A stretch of DNA of 64,000 nucleotides from SZUA-265 sp966249405 (GCA_966249405.1 CBINDO010000009.1:1-64000); one strand, 5' to 3'. Counted from the first letter of the stretch, positions 16,906 through 26,647 are shown. A program made the numbers and translations. The notes: generated by a model from the sequence alone, not told the origin.

Positions 16906-18909
16906 CTACAGAGAAACGCTGGGGCCGTCTTGAAGAATAGCTTCAAACGCGGACAACTGACCTTCTTCGCTGAGACGCTCCAAGGCCGTGTGGGCGAGGT
17001 CCCGCGAAAGCGCGTCTTCAGCTCGTCGCGCGGCGTCCAAACGACGTGCCACACGTCGTTTCGTGGAGTCGAACTCGGTGCGCAGGAACGTGGCGACCAA
17101 CTTCTGGTAGCTCGCGGCTTCCGCCTGACGGTGCGGGTCCAACGTATTGTACTGCTCCGTCCCCGGCAGATAACGAGTACCGGTCCACTCCGCCTGAGGC
17201 ACTGCTTCTACGCTGGGCGGAGGAGCAATGATGGAGTCGATCTGAAACTCGCGCGGAGCCTCTTCCTCCTCGTTCCGAGCGGCGGGGTTCCAAGCGGGCA
17301 CGGCGCCGGCCGTCTCGGACGCGAGCGGTGCATCCAGAGAGACGGCTTCGAGCGATCCCGCCTCGACCGCACCGCCATCTGAATCATGGCCCTCGGTCGA
17401 CTCGACGTGCAGCGTCTTCGGCACCGGTTGGCTTTCGGTGACCGGAATGTTGCTGCTTGGGCCCTCGGACGCTGCGACATCAATGCTGCCCAGGGATGTC
17501 GCGGCGCTTGGCGGAGGCACCGACGCCGTCGCGGCGATCGGAGGGACGGAGGTAGCGCGTGACGGCGCGGACGAGAGCGAGATCGCCGGACGAACCGAGG
17601 TCAACCGCCCGCGACCCGGGTCAGGGTCGGCGTCAGCATCCGGAGCGGGAGCTGACGCGGGAGACGACGGGCTGCTGCGACCGACACGTTCACTGGCGCG
17701 ACGCAGCCCAGTGTCCGGCACCGAAAGATTCGGCTTGCCCGGGCGACGCCGCGACGCGTGGGTACCGTGGCCGGTGCGAAGCGTGGTCTTGAACAGATCG
17801 AAGTCCTCGATCTCGCCGAGGTCGAGTGACGAAATCGAACGCTGCAACTTATCGCGCAAGGTGCCACCCTCGCGACGCGCGTCGTTGACCATTGCCTGGA
17901 TACCTTCCGGCAAAGATTGCGTCGAGGCGATCAAGCGCAAGCGAGCCGAGCCGCCGTCTACCGGGGCATCCAGTCGGTAAACACCCATGTAGATGGCTGC
18001 GCCGCCGGTCTCGTGCTTGAGCTTCTCGTTGAGTTGCTCGAAGAACGAGAACGGAGTGCCACGCAATACCTCTTCACCCGCTTCGAGGACGATACCCATG
18101 TATGCGACCTCCTCGGGCGAGAAGCCGTGCGGCATCATGGAGCTCTGCTGCAGTGCCTCGCGTACTCGTTCGATGACGGAGTCTACGGTGAGTACCTGGA
18201 GCACGCCTTCGGAGTAGTTCAAGACGCCGTTGGACAACAACAGCGCGCGGAAGTCCTCACCGTCGAGCGAACGGATGGGGTGAATACCCTTGCGATTGTT
18301 GAGGCGGTTCAGCTCGTCCAGTGGCCGGATGATGACGCTGTTTACCTTCTCGAAGTACTTGTCCAGAGACACGCCGCCGTGCTGGGTGGACAGGCGCGAG
18401 TTGTCTGCGAAGATCCAGCCGATATTTTCGTGCTTGACCAGGTCACTCACGGCACGAACGGCGTTGACCTTGGCGATACCGCTCTCGTATTCGTTCGGCA
18501 GCGTTGCCAGAACGATCATGGGCAGGTCGAGAGCGCCGAGAACCGTGACCAGTTCGCTCACGCTAGAACCGGTTCCGCCGCCGAGGCCTGCAGTGATGAC
18601 GACCACGTCGGCGCCTTCCGCATGACGCGAGACGACTTCGCGGATGCGCTCGGCGTTCTCACGGATACACTCGCGGCCGTAATTCATGTCGGCGCCAGCG
18701 CCGTCGTAGCCGTCGATGCCGATGTAGATGCGTTGGTCGGACGAGAGCGAAGCGGCACGTTCCGCAGAGGCAAGCGACGACAAGTCGGTGTGCGCGGTGT
18801 TCAAGGCGATGGAGCGATAGCCCAGCCGAGCGAACTCGCTCGCCAGATTACCTCCCGCTTGTCCAAGACCAACCACAACTATGTTGAGCGCGCGATCTGC
18901 AGGCTTCAT
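16906..18909 (-). CDS. tubulin/FtsZ-superfamily GTPase with long disordered tail
   Basis: 667 residues. The GTP-binding loops are readable: T1 GLGQAGGN (14-21), T4 GGGTGSS (110-116), LPNEYE (137-142) and DNSR (169-172) near the T5/T6 regions, and a T7-like S-x-D-x-x-D with Asp216 and Asp219 matching the FtsZ N-x-D-x-x-D catalytic loop except Asn to Ser. The GTPase and activation domains end about 375. Residues about 380-565 are Ser/Ala/Pro/Asp-rich and probably disordered; about 570-667 are charged and helical. FtsZ itself is about 350-400 residues and sits in the dcw cluster, so this is a paralogue. Start fixed by GGAGGT 5 bases upstream of the ATG. It may polymerise; role unknown. Confidence 0.85.
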   Translation of the reverse strand: MKPADRALNIVVVGLGQAGGNLASEFARLGYRSIALNTAHTDLSSLASAERAASLSSDQRIYIGIDGYDGAGADMNYGRECIRENAERIREVVSRHAEGADVVVITAGLGGGTGSSVSELVTVLGALDLPMIVLATLPNEYESGIAKVNAVRAVSDLVKHENIGWIFADNSRLSTQHGGVSLDKYFEKVNSVIIRPLDELNRLNNRKGIHPIRSLDGEDFRALLLSNGVLNYSEGVLQVLTVDSVIERVREALQQSSMMPHGFSPEEVAYMGIVLEAGEEVLRGTPFSFFEQLNEKLKHETGGAAIYMGVYRLDAPVDGGSARLRLIASTQSLPEGIQAMVNDARREGGTLRDKLQRSISSLDLGEIEDFDLFKTTLRTGHGTHASRRRPGKPNLSVPDTGLRRASERVGRSSPSSPASAPAPDADADPDPGRGRLTSVRPAISLSSAPSRATSVPPIAATASVPPPSAATSLGSIDVAASEGPSSNIPVTESQPVPKTLHVESTEGHDSDGGAVEAGSLEAVSLDAPLASETAGAVPAWNPAARNEEEEAPREFQIDSIIAPPPSVEAVPQAEWTGTRYLPGTEQYNTLDPHRQAEAASYQKLVATFLRTEFDSTKRRVARRLDAARRAEDALSRDLAHTALERLSEEGQLSAFEAILQDGPSVSL

Positions 18910-18914
18910 GCACT

Positions 18915-18920
18915 ACCTCC
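18915..18920 (-). promoter_or_regulatory. strong Shine-Dalgarno of the tubulin-like gene
   Basis: Minus-strand GGAGGT 5 bases before the ATG at 18909, among the best ribosome-binding sites in the window. TATAAC read on the minus strand at 18947-18942 may be the -10 element; no clear -35 was seen. Confidence 0.6.
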
Positions 18921-19082
18921 GAAACGAATAACCGGGGGCACGTTATAATGAACAACTCCTATGATCTACACAGGATCGACGCTCCTTGACGTGAATCGAC
19001 CCGCAATCCGGCCCGACTCTCAAGTCGTGGAACACCGGCAAAACGCGGCGCGAAGTCGGCGCTAGTCGACGTAGACCAGACG

Positions 19083-19850
19083 TTACATGGCGATGTGCCA
19101 CTCGAGCCCGAGCATCATTTCCACGGCTGGCACCCCACCGGTGATGTCCTTCGCCCGCAACCGGGCATACAGGTCGACGACCGAGCTGCCCGAGGCTTCG
19201 ATCGTATACCCCAAAAACCCCCCGCCATCGATGCCTGCACCGGGAGACGACAGGTCTCCGATCGTGAAGATGAGCTCGGGCCCAGCGAAAAATTCGGGAG
19301 AGATTTGAAACGGCAGTTGCGCGGGAACGATCAGCCCGATCCTCGAGCCGTCATTGAACGACAACGTCAGATATCCGCCCGTATCGAGCCGCATGTCCTG
19401 GGAGGCGTGCCAATAGACGGGTACGCCAACGGTAGCGCTGGTGCCCCCCCACAGTCCGACCTCGAGCACACCGAAAACTGCCGCTTCGACCTCCCCGTTG
19501 TGGAACTGAAAACCCACGTGGGCGCGCGGGTCTCGGAGTTGCCCATCGGGCGAAATCTGAATCGGCAAGACCAGCCCCAACTCCACGTCGGAACCGATGC
19601 CGTAGGAGACACCGGGGTTGACGAACTGTGGGTCGTCGCCGCGCCGCACGATGGCGTGCTTGAACTGCCCATCGTAATACGGAAAGTGATGCCCGGCGTC
19701 GATCCGTAGAACGTTCTCCGGCAGGATCAAGTGACGAGCCACATGGACCGCTGGGACTTGTTGGGCCGCCGCACCTCGAGCCGTAAACTCGAGCACGCCA
19801 ATGATAGCAAACGGTACCAAAACTCTGAGCAAGGTCGAACGAATCAGCAT
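19083..19850 (-). CDS. exported beta-barrel-like envelope protein
   Basis: 255 residues. A hydrophobic signal (about 8-29, ending AAAQQ) is followed by alternating polar/hydrophobic strands (VELGLVLPI, AAVFGVLEVGLWGG, RIGLIVPAQLP, VEMMLGLEW), the pattern of an outer-membrane barrel, ending in a hydrophobic-aromatic strand. No family is recognised. It starts 3 bases after the NUDIX stop, so it is probably the last gene of a uvrA-NUDIX operon. Confidence 0.65.
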   Translation of the reverse strand: MLIRSTLLRVLVPFAIIGVLEFTARGAAAQQVPAVHVARHLILPENVLRIDAGHHFPYYDGQFKHAIVRRGDDPQFVNPGVSYGIGSDVELGLVLPIQISPDGQLRDPRAHVGFQFHNGEVEAAVFGVLEVGLWGGTSATVGVPVYWHASQDMRLDTGGYLTLSFNDGSRIGLIVPAQLPFQISPEFFAGPELIFTIGDLSSPGAGIDGGGFLGYTIEASGSSVVDLYARLRAKDITGGVPAVEMMLGLEWHIAM

Positions 19851-19853
19851 GGG

Positions 19854-20390
19854 TTACTCTGTGCCAAAAGGATGAAAGCCGTGGGCCATGAAGCAGGCCA
19901 ACGCGTGGACGGCGTGGTCGAGTTGGGCCGGAAGGCCCGCGTGCCACGGCTCCAGATGTACCTCGACGTCCTCCGTAGCGTCCAACTGTTGTGGCTGCGT
20001 GCGTTCTGCGGCCTGCGCGAGGTACAGATAGGCACGGTGCTTGTGACGAGTGGTCTCGGGGTGGACTTCGCGGAGCAAGGTCCAACGCGGTGCGGAATAA
20101 CCCGTCTCTTCCAGCACTTCCCGTTGCACAGCTGCAAGTGGATCTTCGGAGGGGTTGATCGCGCCGGCAGGTAGCTCCAGGGTCGGACGAGCGACGCCAT
20201 GCCTGTATTGCCGGACCAGCACGACTTGGTTGTCAGCGGTGATGCACACCGCACACACCCAGTCGACGCTATCGATCAAGTGATACTGCTCGATGTCGAC
20301 GCCGCTCGCCGTGCGCACGTGTTGCTCGCGCACCCTGAGCCAAGGCCTCTCGATGATGGTCTTGGTGCCGAGGACACTCCATGGTTTCAC
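19854..20390 (-). CDS. NUDIX hydrolase (ADP-ribose pyrophosphatase-like)
   Basis: 179 residues from the GTG at 20390; upstream residues would run into uvrA in another frame. The NUDIX box is perfect to the consensus G-x5-E-x7-REVLEETGY. The context IDSVDWVCAVCIT and VRQYRHG...ELPAG resembles ADP-ribose pyrophosphatases (NudF group), which hydrolyse ADP-ribose or related nucleotide sugars. It lies 32 bases behind uvrA, suggesting co-transcription with a DNA-repair gene; a house-cleaning role is inference. Confidence 0.88.
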   Translation of the reverse strand: MKPWSVLGTKTIIERPWLRVREQHVRTASGVDIEQYHLIDSVDWVCAVCITADNQVVLVRQYRHGVARPTLELPAGAINPSEDPLAAVQREVLEETGYSAPRWTLLREVHPETTRHKHRAYLYLAQAAERTQPQQLDATEDVEVHLEPWHAGLPAQLDHAVHALACFMAHGFHPFGTE

Positions 20391-20422
20391 GCCGGCATGA
20401 GAGCAGCTTTCACGCTCTACGT

Positions 20423-23400
20423 CTAGGCGTTCAAAAGGGATTCGATGGCCTTGCCAGTCGAGGTTTTCGCCTTGACTATGGCCGCCGGCGACCCCGCCGC
20501 CACGACCCTGCCACCTTGCTCGCCACCCTCGGGACCAAGCTCGACGATGTGGTCGGCACCTGCGATGAACCACGGTTGATGCTCGATCACGACGAGAGTG
20601 TCGCCACGCTGGACCAAACGTTCCAAGACGTGGAGGAGCCGCGTGACATCGCTTTGATGAAGACCCGTGGTCGGCTCGTCGAGGACGTAGAGCGTCGGTT
20701 CGTGACGAGATCCCGCCGTGAGTTCGAGAGCGAGCTTGAGCCGCTGGGCCTCACCGCCGCTCAAGGTGTGCGACCCCTGACCCAACTTGAGATAGCCGGC
20801 ACCGAGTTCGACCAACGTGCGAAGTGGTGCCGTTATCTTGGGGTGGCTTGCAAACAGCTCCAGCGCATCGAGGATTGTCATCTGCAAGACCTCACCGGCG
20901 CTGTAGCCCTTGTAGCGCACACGCAGGACCGATTCGTTGAAGCGCATGCCCAGACACTCGGGACAATCTTGTACGACGTCGGGCAAGAAGCTCATCTCGT
21001 GCGTTACCGAACCTTGCCCACTGCAGGTACCGCAGCGCCCTCCGCTCGCGGAATTGAACGAGAAGTGGGTGGCCGTAAAGCCAGCCACCTGAGCCTCTGG
21101 CAACTTCGCGAACACTGCCCGCACCAGGTCCCAGACGCCGAGGAACGTCGCGGGAACCGAGCGTGGAGTGCGCCCGATCGGTGACTGATCGACGCTGACG
21201 GCGCGCTTGATGTTACCGCTCGTCGCCAACGTGTCGAACGGTCCGGGAGCGTCGGTCACCAGCCCAAGGTGCTGGCGAAGCGCGGGTAACAAGACACCAC
21301 GAATCAAGGTGCTCTTGCCGGAACCGCTGACTCCGGCCACCACGGTCAAACGACGCTCGGGGATCGCGAGCGCCACCGACTTCAGGTTGTTGGCGGTGAC
21401 GCCCTCCAACCGAACCCAGTCGCCAGTCTTGGATGGCGCGACGCCCCGTCGAACGTTGACGCGTTCTCTCAGCTCCCGCGCCGTAGGCGATGTGGGGTGA
21501 CTGAGCACGAGGGAGGGTTCGCCCTGAGCGATCACGTTGCCGCCGCCACTGCCGCCGGTGGGACCCATGTCGATGAGGTAGTCGGCGTTCGAAATCACCT
21601 CGGCGTCGTGCTCGACGACGAGCACCGTCGAGCCGACGTCGACCAGCTTACGCAAGTTGGCGATCAGTCGATCCGTATCTCGGGGATGCAAGCCGATCGT
21701 CGGTTCATCTAGCACGTACAGAGCACCGGTGAGACCGGCCCCGAGTTGCGCCGCGAGACGCAAACGTTGAAGCTCCCCTCCTGACAACGTCGCGGCCGCG
21801 CGATCCAGAGCCAGGTAGTCGAGACCAACGTCGAGCAAGAACGCCGAGCGTCGTAGCAGTTCGTTGAGGATGGGGCGCGCCACTGGTTCGTCCCCGGCTC
21901 CGAACACCAATGCGCGGACGGCGCGGTCGAACTTGGCCACGGACAACGCGCAGAAGTCAGCGTAACCCTTGCCGGCAAGTCTCACCGCGCGCGGGATCGG
22001 TGACAAGCGCTGCCCCGCGCATGCCGGGCACGCCACTTTCACCTTCGCATCGGGGTCGGTCTCCGGAGCTTTGGCTTTTTTACCGCGCTTCTTGCGCGCG
22101 GGTGGCGTTCGCTCGACGACCCCGGCACCTTCACACGTGGGACACGCCCCTTGTTTGGTGTTGAACGAGAACCACCGCGGGTCGAGCTCCGGGATGGCCA
22201 GGCCACACGTCGCGCACGAGCCGGTAGTGCCGTACAGCGTCACGTCCCCGCCAGCGTCCCGGACGCGCACTTTGCCGTCGCTCCACGTGAACACTTGCTC
22301 GAGGTGAGTGTCGGTGATCTCCGACGCTTTCACGTCGGGGACGATCACGAGGTCGATGGTGTGCTCCTTGGAGCGCGACAACTTCGGCGGATTGGCCGTC
22401 TGCACGAGCTCTCCGTCGCACCACGCTTGGGCGATCCCGGCTCTGTCGGCGGCGTTGAACAAGTCGAGGTACGTCCCCTTACGGGCCTCGACGACCGGCG
22501 CCAGCAAGGAAACCTTACCTCGGTGGCCACGAAGTTGCGTGATCAGCTTGGCTTGTGACGTACTCGAGATGGCCAGGCCGTGCTCTGGGCAATGCGGTGT
22601 ACCCAACTTGGCAAACAATAGCCTGAGGTAATGAGCCACTTCCGTCACGGTAGCGACCGTCGAGTTCACTCCAGCACGCGTGGTGCGCTGCTCGAGCGCG
22701 ATGGACGGCGGCACGCCGCTCACCTCGTCGACATCTGGCTTGGGCAATACGGGCAAGAACTGGCGAGCGTACGGCGTCAGGGTCTCGAGAAACCGTCGCT
22801 GGCCCTCGGCGAAGACGACGTCGAACACGAGGCTGCTCTTGCCCGATCCGCTGGGCCCCGTCACGACCGTGAGACGTTGGTGGGGGATCTCGACGTTGAC
22901 TTGCTTGAGCGTATGTTCTCTCGCGTTGCGCACGACCATCTGCGGGGCGCTGAGCCGCGCCGCAACCACTGCAGGGGCAACGAGGGACTTGGCACGCCAG
23001 TCCGTCAACGCCCGAGCCGTCAACGTCTCGGCGCGCTCGAGTTCGGCAACGGTGCCGCTGAAAACGCCCTGCCCTCCGTGTTTACCTCCTCCGGGACCGA
23101 GTTCGACGACCCAGTCCGCAGCCGCGATGACCGTCAGGTCGTGCTCGATCGCGACGACGGTGCCGCCACCTTCCACGATCCAATCGAAACACTGGAGTAC
23201 CCGCTCTACCTCGTCGGCGTGCAGCGAAGCGCTGGGTTCGTCCACGATGAAGAGCTGACCGTCGAGCTTTTCGCTGAGGGCACGGGCCAACTTGAGTCGT
23301 TGAGCTTCACCGCCGCTCAACGTGGACAGCGGCTGACCCAAACGCAAATACCCCAGGCCCAGGTGCTGCAGAGGTCCGAGGGCGCGCCGAATGGGAGTCT

Positions 23401-25738
23401 GGTCCGCAAACCACGTCATCACTTCGTCGATGGTGCCGCCCAGGACCTCTCCCACTGTCTTGCCTCGGCACAAGACGGACAACACCTCCGATTTGAAGCG
23501 CCGCCCTCGACACACGGGGCATTCGAGCCGAACGTCGGCCAGGAACTGCATCTCGACGGTTTCGAAGCCTTCCCCCGCACACGCGTCACATCGCCCCCCT
23601 TCGACGTTGAAGGAGAAGTGCGAGGCAGTGAATCCGCGCTGTTCTGCGGAAGGCTCGCTCGCAAACAACTTGCGGATGTGATCCCAAGCCTTGGTGTAGG
23701 TTGCCGCGTTACCCCGCGACGTGCGCCCGAGCGGGGATTGGTCGATCAATGTGGCGCCCGATATCGAGCCATCGAGTTGCAGCGCCGAAAACGCCCCCGG
23801 CTGCTCTACGTCCGTGTCGCCGAGTCGTCGCGCGGCCGCTCGGTACAGGACGTCGACACACAGCGTGCTCTTGCCGGAGCCGCTCGGGCCACTGACGACG
23901 GTGACCGCGCGCCGTGGAAACTTGAAGGTGACGTCGCGCAGGTTGTTCTCCGACGCGCCAACGACCTCGGACCAACCTGCGATTTCGCGCCGCGCCTTGG
24001 CCCAATCTCGGGGTGGGAGCAGCGCCCGTCGAGTGGCGCAATCGGTGCGCGCGGCCTGCGCAACCGATCCGTCGTAAACGACCCGTCCACCCTCCGTGCC
24101 AGCACCTGGGCCGAGTTCGACGACGCGGTGCGCACCTCGGATCAACTCGGGGTCGTGCTCTACGAGCAGCACGATGTTGTTCCGAGCACACAACTCACCG
24201 ATCACCTGCGACAGCTTGCTCACGTCGCTCGGATGCAAACCCACGCTCGGTTCGTCGAGCACGAAGAGTGCATTGTGCAGCGATGTCCCCAACGCCGCAG
24301 TCAACGTCACCCGCTGGTTCTCGCCCCCGGACAACGTGCGCGCCTGTCTGTCGAGAGCCAGATAGCCGAGCCCAACGCGGTCGAGGTAGCCCAACCGACT
24401 GATGAGTTGCTGGCAGATGAGTTGGCCTTGCCCCGTCGCGGCGCGATAGGACTGCAACTTGGCCAGAGCTTCGCTCACCTCGAGGCCGTTCCACTGGGCA
24501 ATATCCAGATCGCAAACGCGATACCCCAACGCCGTTGGATTGAACCTACCGCCGTGGCACTCCTCGCAGACCTCGTAGGCCCGGTATTTCGACAACAACA
24601 CCCTGACATGCATCTTGTAAGTGCGCGTCTCCAACCAAGAAAACCAGCCCAAGATGCCGGGAAACTTGCCCCGGTCCCAGCTGCCGTCACCGTGCCAGAT
24701 CAAGCGCTTGTGTGCGTCCGAGAGTTCCTTGTAGGGGACGTCGATGGGAATGCCGTGTCGTTCGCACAGTTTGCGGAGCTCGCTGCGCTCCCACTCGGTG
24801 CTTTTGCCGTTCCAGGGCCTGATGGCGCGTTGCTTGATCGACTTATGCGGGTCGGGAATCACCTTGTGGCGGTCGATGCCGATGATTCGTCCGAATCCCT
24901 TGCACGCCTTGCACGCGCCGACTGGTGAGTCATGAGAGAACAATCCGGGCGCGGCTTTGGGCAAAGCCATTGCACAAACGGGACACACCGCGCCTTCGCG
25001 CACGACGACGGCCTCCGCTTGCGCTTCCAAGACGTGAAACTCCGCGGCACCACCGCCGCGTTCGAGCGCGTTGGACAGCGCCTCGTCGACGCGCGCCTGC
25101 GCGGTATCCGTCAAAGCGACGCGATCGATCACGACGTCGAGCCGCGTCTGCTCACCGAGCATCGAAGGCGCGACCTTATCCAGGCTCATCACCTGCCCTC
25201 CCAGCCAGAGCCGCGTGTAACCTTGCTCCACTAGGTTATCGCGGACGGTGAGGTAGTGTTCGGCCCCCCTCAGTTCTTCGGCGTAGGTGAAAACCCCCTT
25301 CTTGCCGCCCGAGTTGGCGAGCAGCCAGTCGCGCCACTCCGACACGCGGCGCACTACTCCAGCGACCCCGTGCGTGGGACACGCCGGGACCGCTTCGCGC
25401 GTGAACAGGCCGCTCAAGAGCGGAGCCAAGTCGGCCATCGTCGAAACCGTCGAGCGTGAACTCTTGACCGGCGCGGCGCGGTCGACGGCGACCGCTGCCG
25501 GAACGGGCTCGAGTTCGTCCATTGGCGGCCGCGGCAGTCGCTCCAGGAACTGGCGCGCGTACGGGCTGAAGCTCTCCACGAAGCGACGTTGGCCTTCGGC
25601 ATGGAGCGTGTGCAGCGCCAGGCTACTCTTGCCGGCGCCAGAGACGCCCGTAAGCACGGTCACCTGACCCGGATGCAATTCGAGCGACACGCCCTTGAGG
25701 TTGTTGGTTCGGGCGCCTTTGAGTTTTAGAGAAAACAT
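20423..25738 (-). CDS. uvrA: double-length (tandem) UvrA excinuclease subunit
   Basis: 1771 residues from the ATG at 25738, about twice the usual ~940. UvrA is the damage-recognition ATPase of nucleotide excision repair. Four Walker A motifs lie near residues 30, 617, 960 and 1470, with four ABC signatures (LSGGEN/LSGGEA/LSGGEL/LSGGEA) near 471, 804, 1318 and 1659. Four Cys4 zinc modules are visible (for example CPVC...CKAC and CGTC...CPEC). Walker B glutamates are kept, but the second box reads DEPSASLHA where others have DEPTTGLH or similar. It is two UvrA copies fused head to tail, as known in Chlamydia. A longer in-frame start (25888) lacks support. Confidence 0.93.
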   Translation of the reverse strand: MFSLKLKGARTNNLKGVSLELHPGQVTVLTGVSGAGKSSLALHTLHAEGQRRFVESFSPYARQFLERLPRPPMDELEPVPAAVAVDRAAPVKSSRSTVSTMADLAPLLSGLFTREAVPACPTHGVAGVVRRVSEWRDWLLANSGGKKGVFTYAEELRGAEHYLTVRDNLVEQGYTRLWLGGQVMSLDKVAPSMLGEQTRLDVVIDRVALTDTAQARVDEALSNALERGGGAAEFHVLEAQAEAVVVREGAVCPVCAMALPKAAPGLFSHDSPVGACKACKGFGRIIGIDRHKVIPDPHKSIKQRAIRPWNGKSTEWERSELRKLCERHGIPIDVPYKELSDAHKRLIWHGDGSWDRGKFPGILGWFSWLETRTYKMHVRVLLSKYRAYEVCEECHGGRFNPTALGYRVCDLDIAQWNGLEVSEALAKLQSYRAATGQGQLICQQLISRLGYLDRVGLGYLALDRQARTLSGGENQRVTLTAALGTSLHNALFVLDEPSVGLHPSDVSKLSQVIGELCARNNIVLLVEHDPELIRGAHRVVELGPGAGTEGGRVVYDGSVAQAARTDCATRRALLPPRDWAKARREIAGWSEVVGASENNLRDVTFKFPRRAVTVVSGPSGSGKSTLCVDVLYRAAARRLGDTDVEQPGAFSALQLDGSISGATLIDQSPLGRTSRGNAATYTKAWDHIRKLFASEPSAEQRGFTASHFSFNVEGGRCDACAGEGFETVEMQFLADVRLECPVCRGRRFKSEVLSVLCRGKTVGEVLGGTIDEVMTWFADQTPIRRALGPLQHLGLGYLRLGQPLSTLSGGEAQRLKLARALSEKLDGQLFIVDEPSASLHADEVERVLQCFDWIVEGGGTVVAIEHDLTVIAAADWVVELGPGGGKHGGQGVFSGTVAELERAETLTARALTDWRAKSLVAPAVVAARLSAPQMVVRNAREHTLKQVNVEIPHQRLTVVTGPSGSGKSSLVFDVVFAEGQRRFLETLTPYARQFLPVLPKPDVDEVSGVPPSIALEQRTTRAGVNSTVATVTEVAHYLRLLFAKLGTPHCPEHGLAISSTSQAKLITQLRGHRGKVSLLAPVVEARKGTYLDLFNAADRAGIAQAWCDGELVQTANPPKLSRSKEHTIDLVIVPDVKASEITDTHLEQVFTWSDGKVRVRDAGGDVTLYGTTGSCATCGLAIPELDPRWFSFNTKQGACPTCEGAGVVERTPPARKKRGKKAKAPETDPDAKVKVACPACAGQRLSPIPRAVRLAGKGYADFCALSVAKFDRAVRALVFGAGDEPVARPILNELLRRSAFLLDVGLDYLALDRAAATLSGGELQRLRLAAQLGAGLTGALYVLDEPTIGLHPRDTDRLIANLRKLVDVGSTVLVVEHDAEVISNADYLIDMGPTGGSGGGNVIAQGEPSLVLSHPTSPTARELRERVNVRRGVAPSKTGDWVRLEGVTANNLKSVALAIPERRLTVVAGVSGSGKSTLIRGVLLPALRQHLGLVTDAPGPFDTLATSGNIKRAVSVDQSPIGRTPRSVPATFLGVWDLVRAVFAKLPEAQVAGFTATHFSFNSASGGRCGTCSGQGSVTHEMSFLPDVVQDCPECLGMRFNESVLRVRYKGYSAGEVLQMTILDALELFASHPKITAPLRTLVELGAGYLKLGQGSHTLSGGEAQRLKLALELTAGSRHEPTLYVLDEPTTGLHQSDVTRLLHVLERLVQRGDTLVVIEHQPWFIAGADHIVELGPEGGEQGGRVVAAGSPAAIVKAKTSTGKAIESLLNA

Positions 25739-25823
25739 GAAAGAGAGTACGTTCGGGCCGGGTTCGGCCAGCGATGCTTGAAGGCTTGCATCGAGCCACA
25801 GCCCGGCGTAAGTCAGGCCCCCT

Positions 25824-26324
25824 ATGTCGGGCAAGGCCAAGTCGAAGAAGACCGATGCGGACTTTAGTGACCGCGTGGTTGCCCGCAACCGCCGCGCGAG
25901 CTTTAACTACGAACTCGGCAAATCATGGGAAGCCGGCGTCGTTTTGGTCGGCAGCGAGGTCCGTTCCCTGCGCGAAAACACCGGCGACCTCACCGACGCT
26001 TGGGTCGACATTCGCAACGGCGAAGCGTTCGTTCTCGGCATGCGCATCCCGCCGCTGACTCACGTGCGCCTCGCCCAAGACGAGAAGCGAACGCGCAAAC
26101 TGCTGCTTCACCGCGAAGAAATCGAGGAAATGCAGGCAGCCCTGGAACGCGAACGCTGCACGTTGGTGGCCACGAAGCTCTACTTCAAGAAGGGGCTGGC
26201 CAAAGTCGAGGTCACGATCGGCCGCGGCAAGAAGCAACACGACAAGCGACAAACCCTCCGCGAACGGGACGCCGCGAAAGAAGCACGCGACGCGATTCGC
26301 AAGGGCAAAGGAGGCGGACGATGA
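25824..26324 (+). CDS. smpB: SsrA-binding protein
   Basis: 166 residues. SmpB binds tmRNA and brings it to stalled ribosomes for trans-translation. Family blocks are clear: NRRASFNYEL, then the GSEVRSLRENTGDLTDAWV region, LLLHREEIE, and a basic C-terminal tail (KKQHDKRQTLRERDAAKEA...). Divergent from uvrA with an 85-base gap. No tmRNA gene was recognised in the window. Its stop overlaps the next ATG (ATGA). Confidence 0.96.
   Translation: MSGKAKSKKTDADFSDRVVARNRRASFNYELGKSWEAGVVLVGSEVRSLRENTGDLTDAWVDIRNGEAFVLGMRIPPLTHVRLAQDEKRTRKLLLHREEIEEMQAALERERCTLVATKLYFKKGLAKVEVTIGRGKKQHDKRQTLRERDAAKEARDAIRKGKGGGR
26310..26314 (+). promoter_or_regulatory. Shine-Dalgarno inside smpB for the downstream small gene
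   Basis: GGAGG within the last smpB codons, 6 bases before the ATG at 26321. It supports translation of the small gene that starts on the smpB stop. Confidence 0.55.
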
Positions 26325-26647
26325 CAGACTCGGAAAGCTCGGCGAACTCGACTGCCACGACCGACCCGCGGGCAGGGGACGCTACTTGGAATTGGATCCG
26401 AGGCGGCAGCGCCGTCGTCACGCACATCGAGGGCGACGCGTTGGTCGTCCATTCGACCGTCGCCTATCCTCCGGGAGCGACGCTCGCGGCCACGAGCAGG
26501 AATGACGTCGAGTTCGAAATGAAGGTGCGGACTTGCCGCAAGCTCCCGTCGGGGGCCTTCGAAATTTCCGGAAAGCTGGTCAACGCCACCCGACCCCTGC
26601 GCGAGCGATTGGTTGCCGCGGTAGCTGCCAATCTAGCTCATAGGTAG
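26321..26647 (+). CDS. small conserved-looking protein coupled to smpB
   Basis: 108 residues, start fixed by the ATGA overlap with smpB and a GGAGG 6 bases upstream. Residues about 20-100 look like a compact beta-rich domain (AVVTHIEGDALVVHS, then EFEMKVRTCRKLPSGAFEISG), somewhat reminiscent of PilZ-like barrels, but the PilZ RxxxR and DxSxxG motifs are missing. Function unknown. Its last 10 bases overlap the convergent neighbour. Confidence 0.7.
   Translation: MTDSESSANSTATTDPRAGDATWNWIRGGSAVVTHIEGDALVVHSTVAYPPGATLAATSRNDVEFEMKVRTCRKLPSGAFEISGKLVNATRPLRERLVAAVAANLAHR

Noticed and set aside
16906..18909. Annotation as the cell-division ftsZ gene
   Set aside because: The length is nearly double, the tail is unlike FtsZ, and there are no dcw cluster neighbours.
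22631..24928. A 765-codon open frame on the plus strand
   Set aside because: It runs opposite uvrA, whose motifs account for the DNA; long antisense frames are expected in G+C-rich genes.
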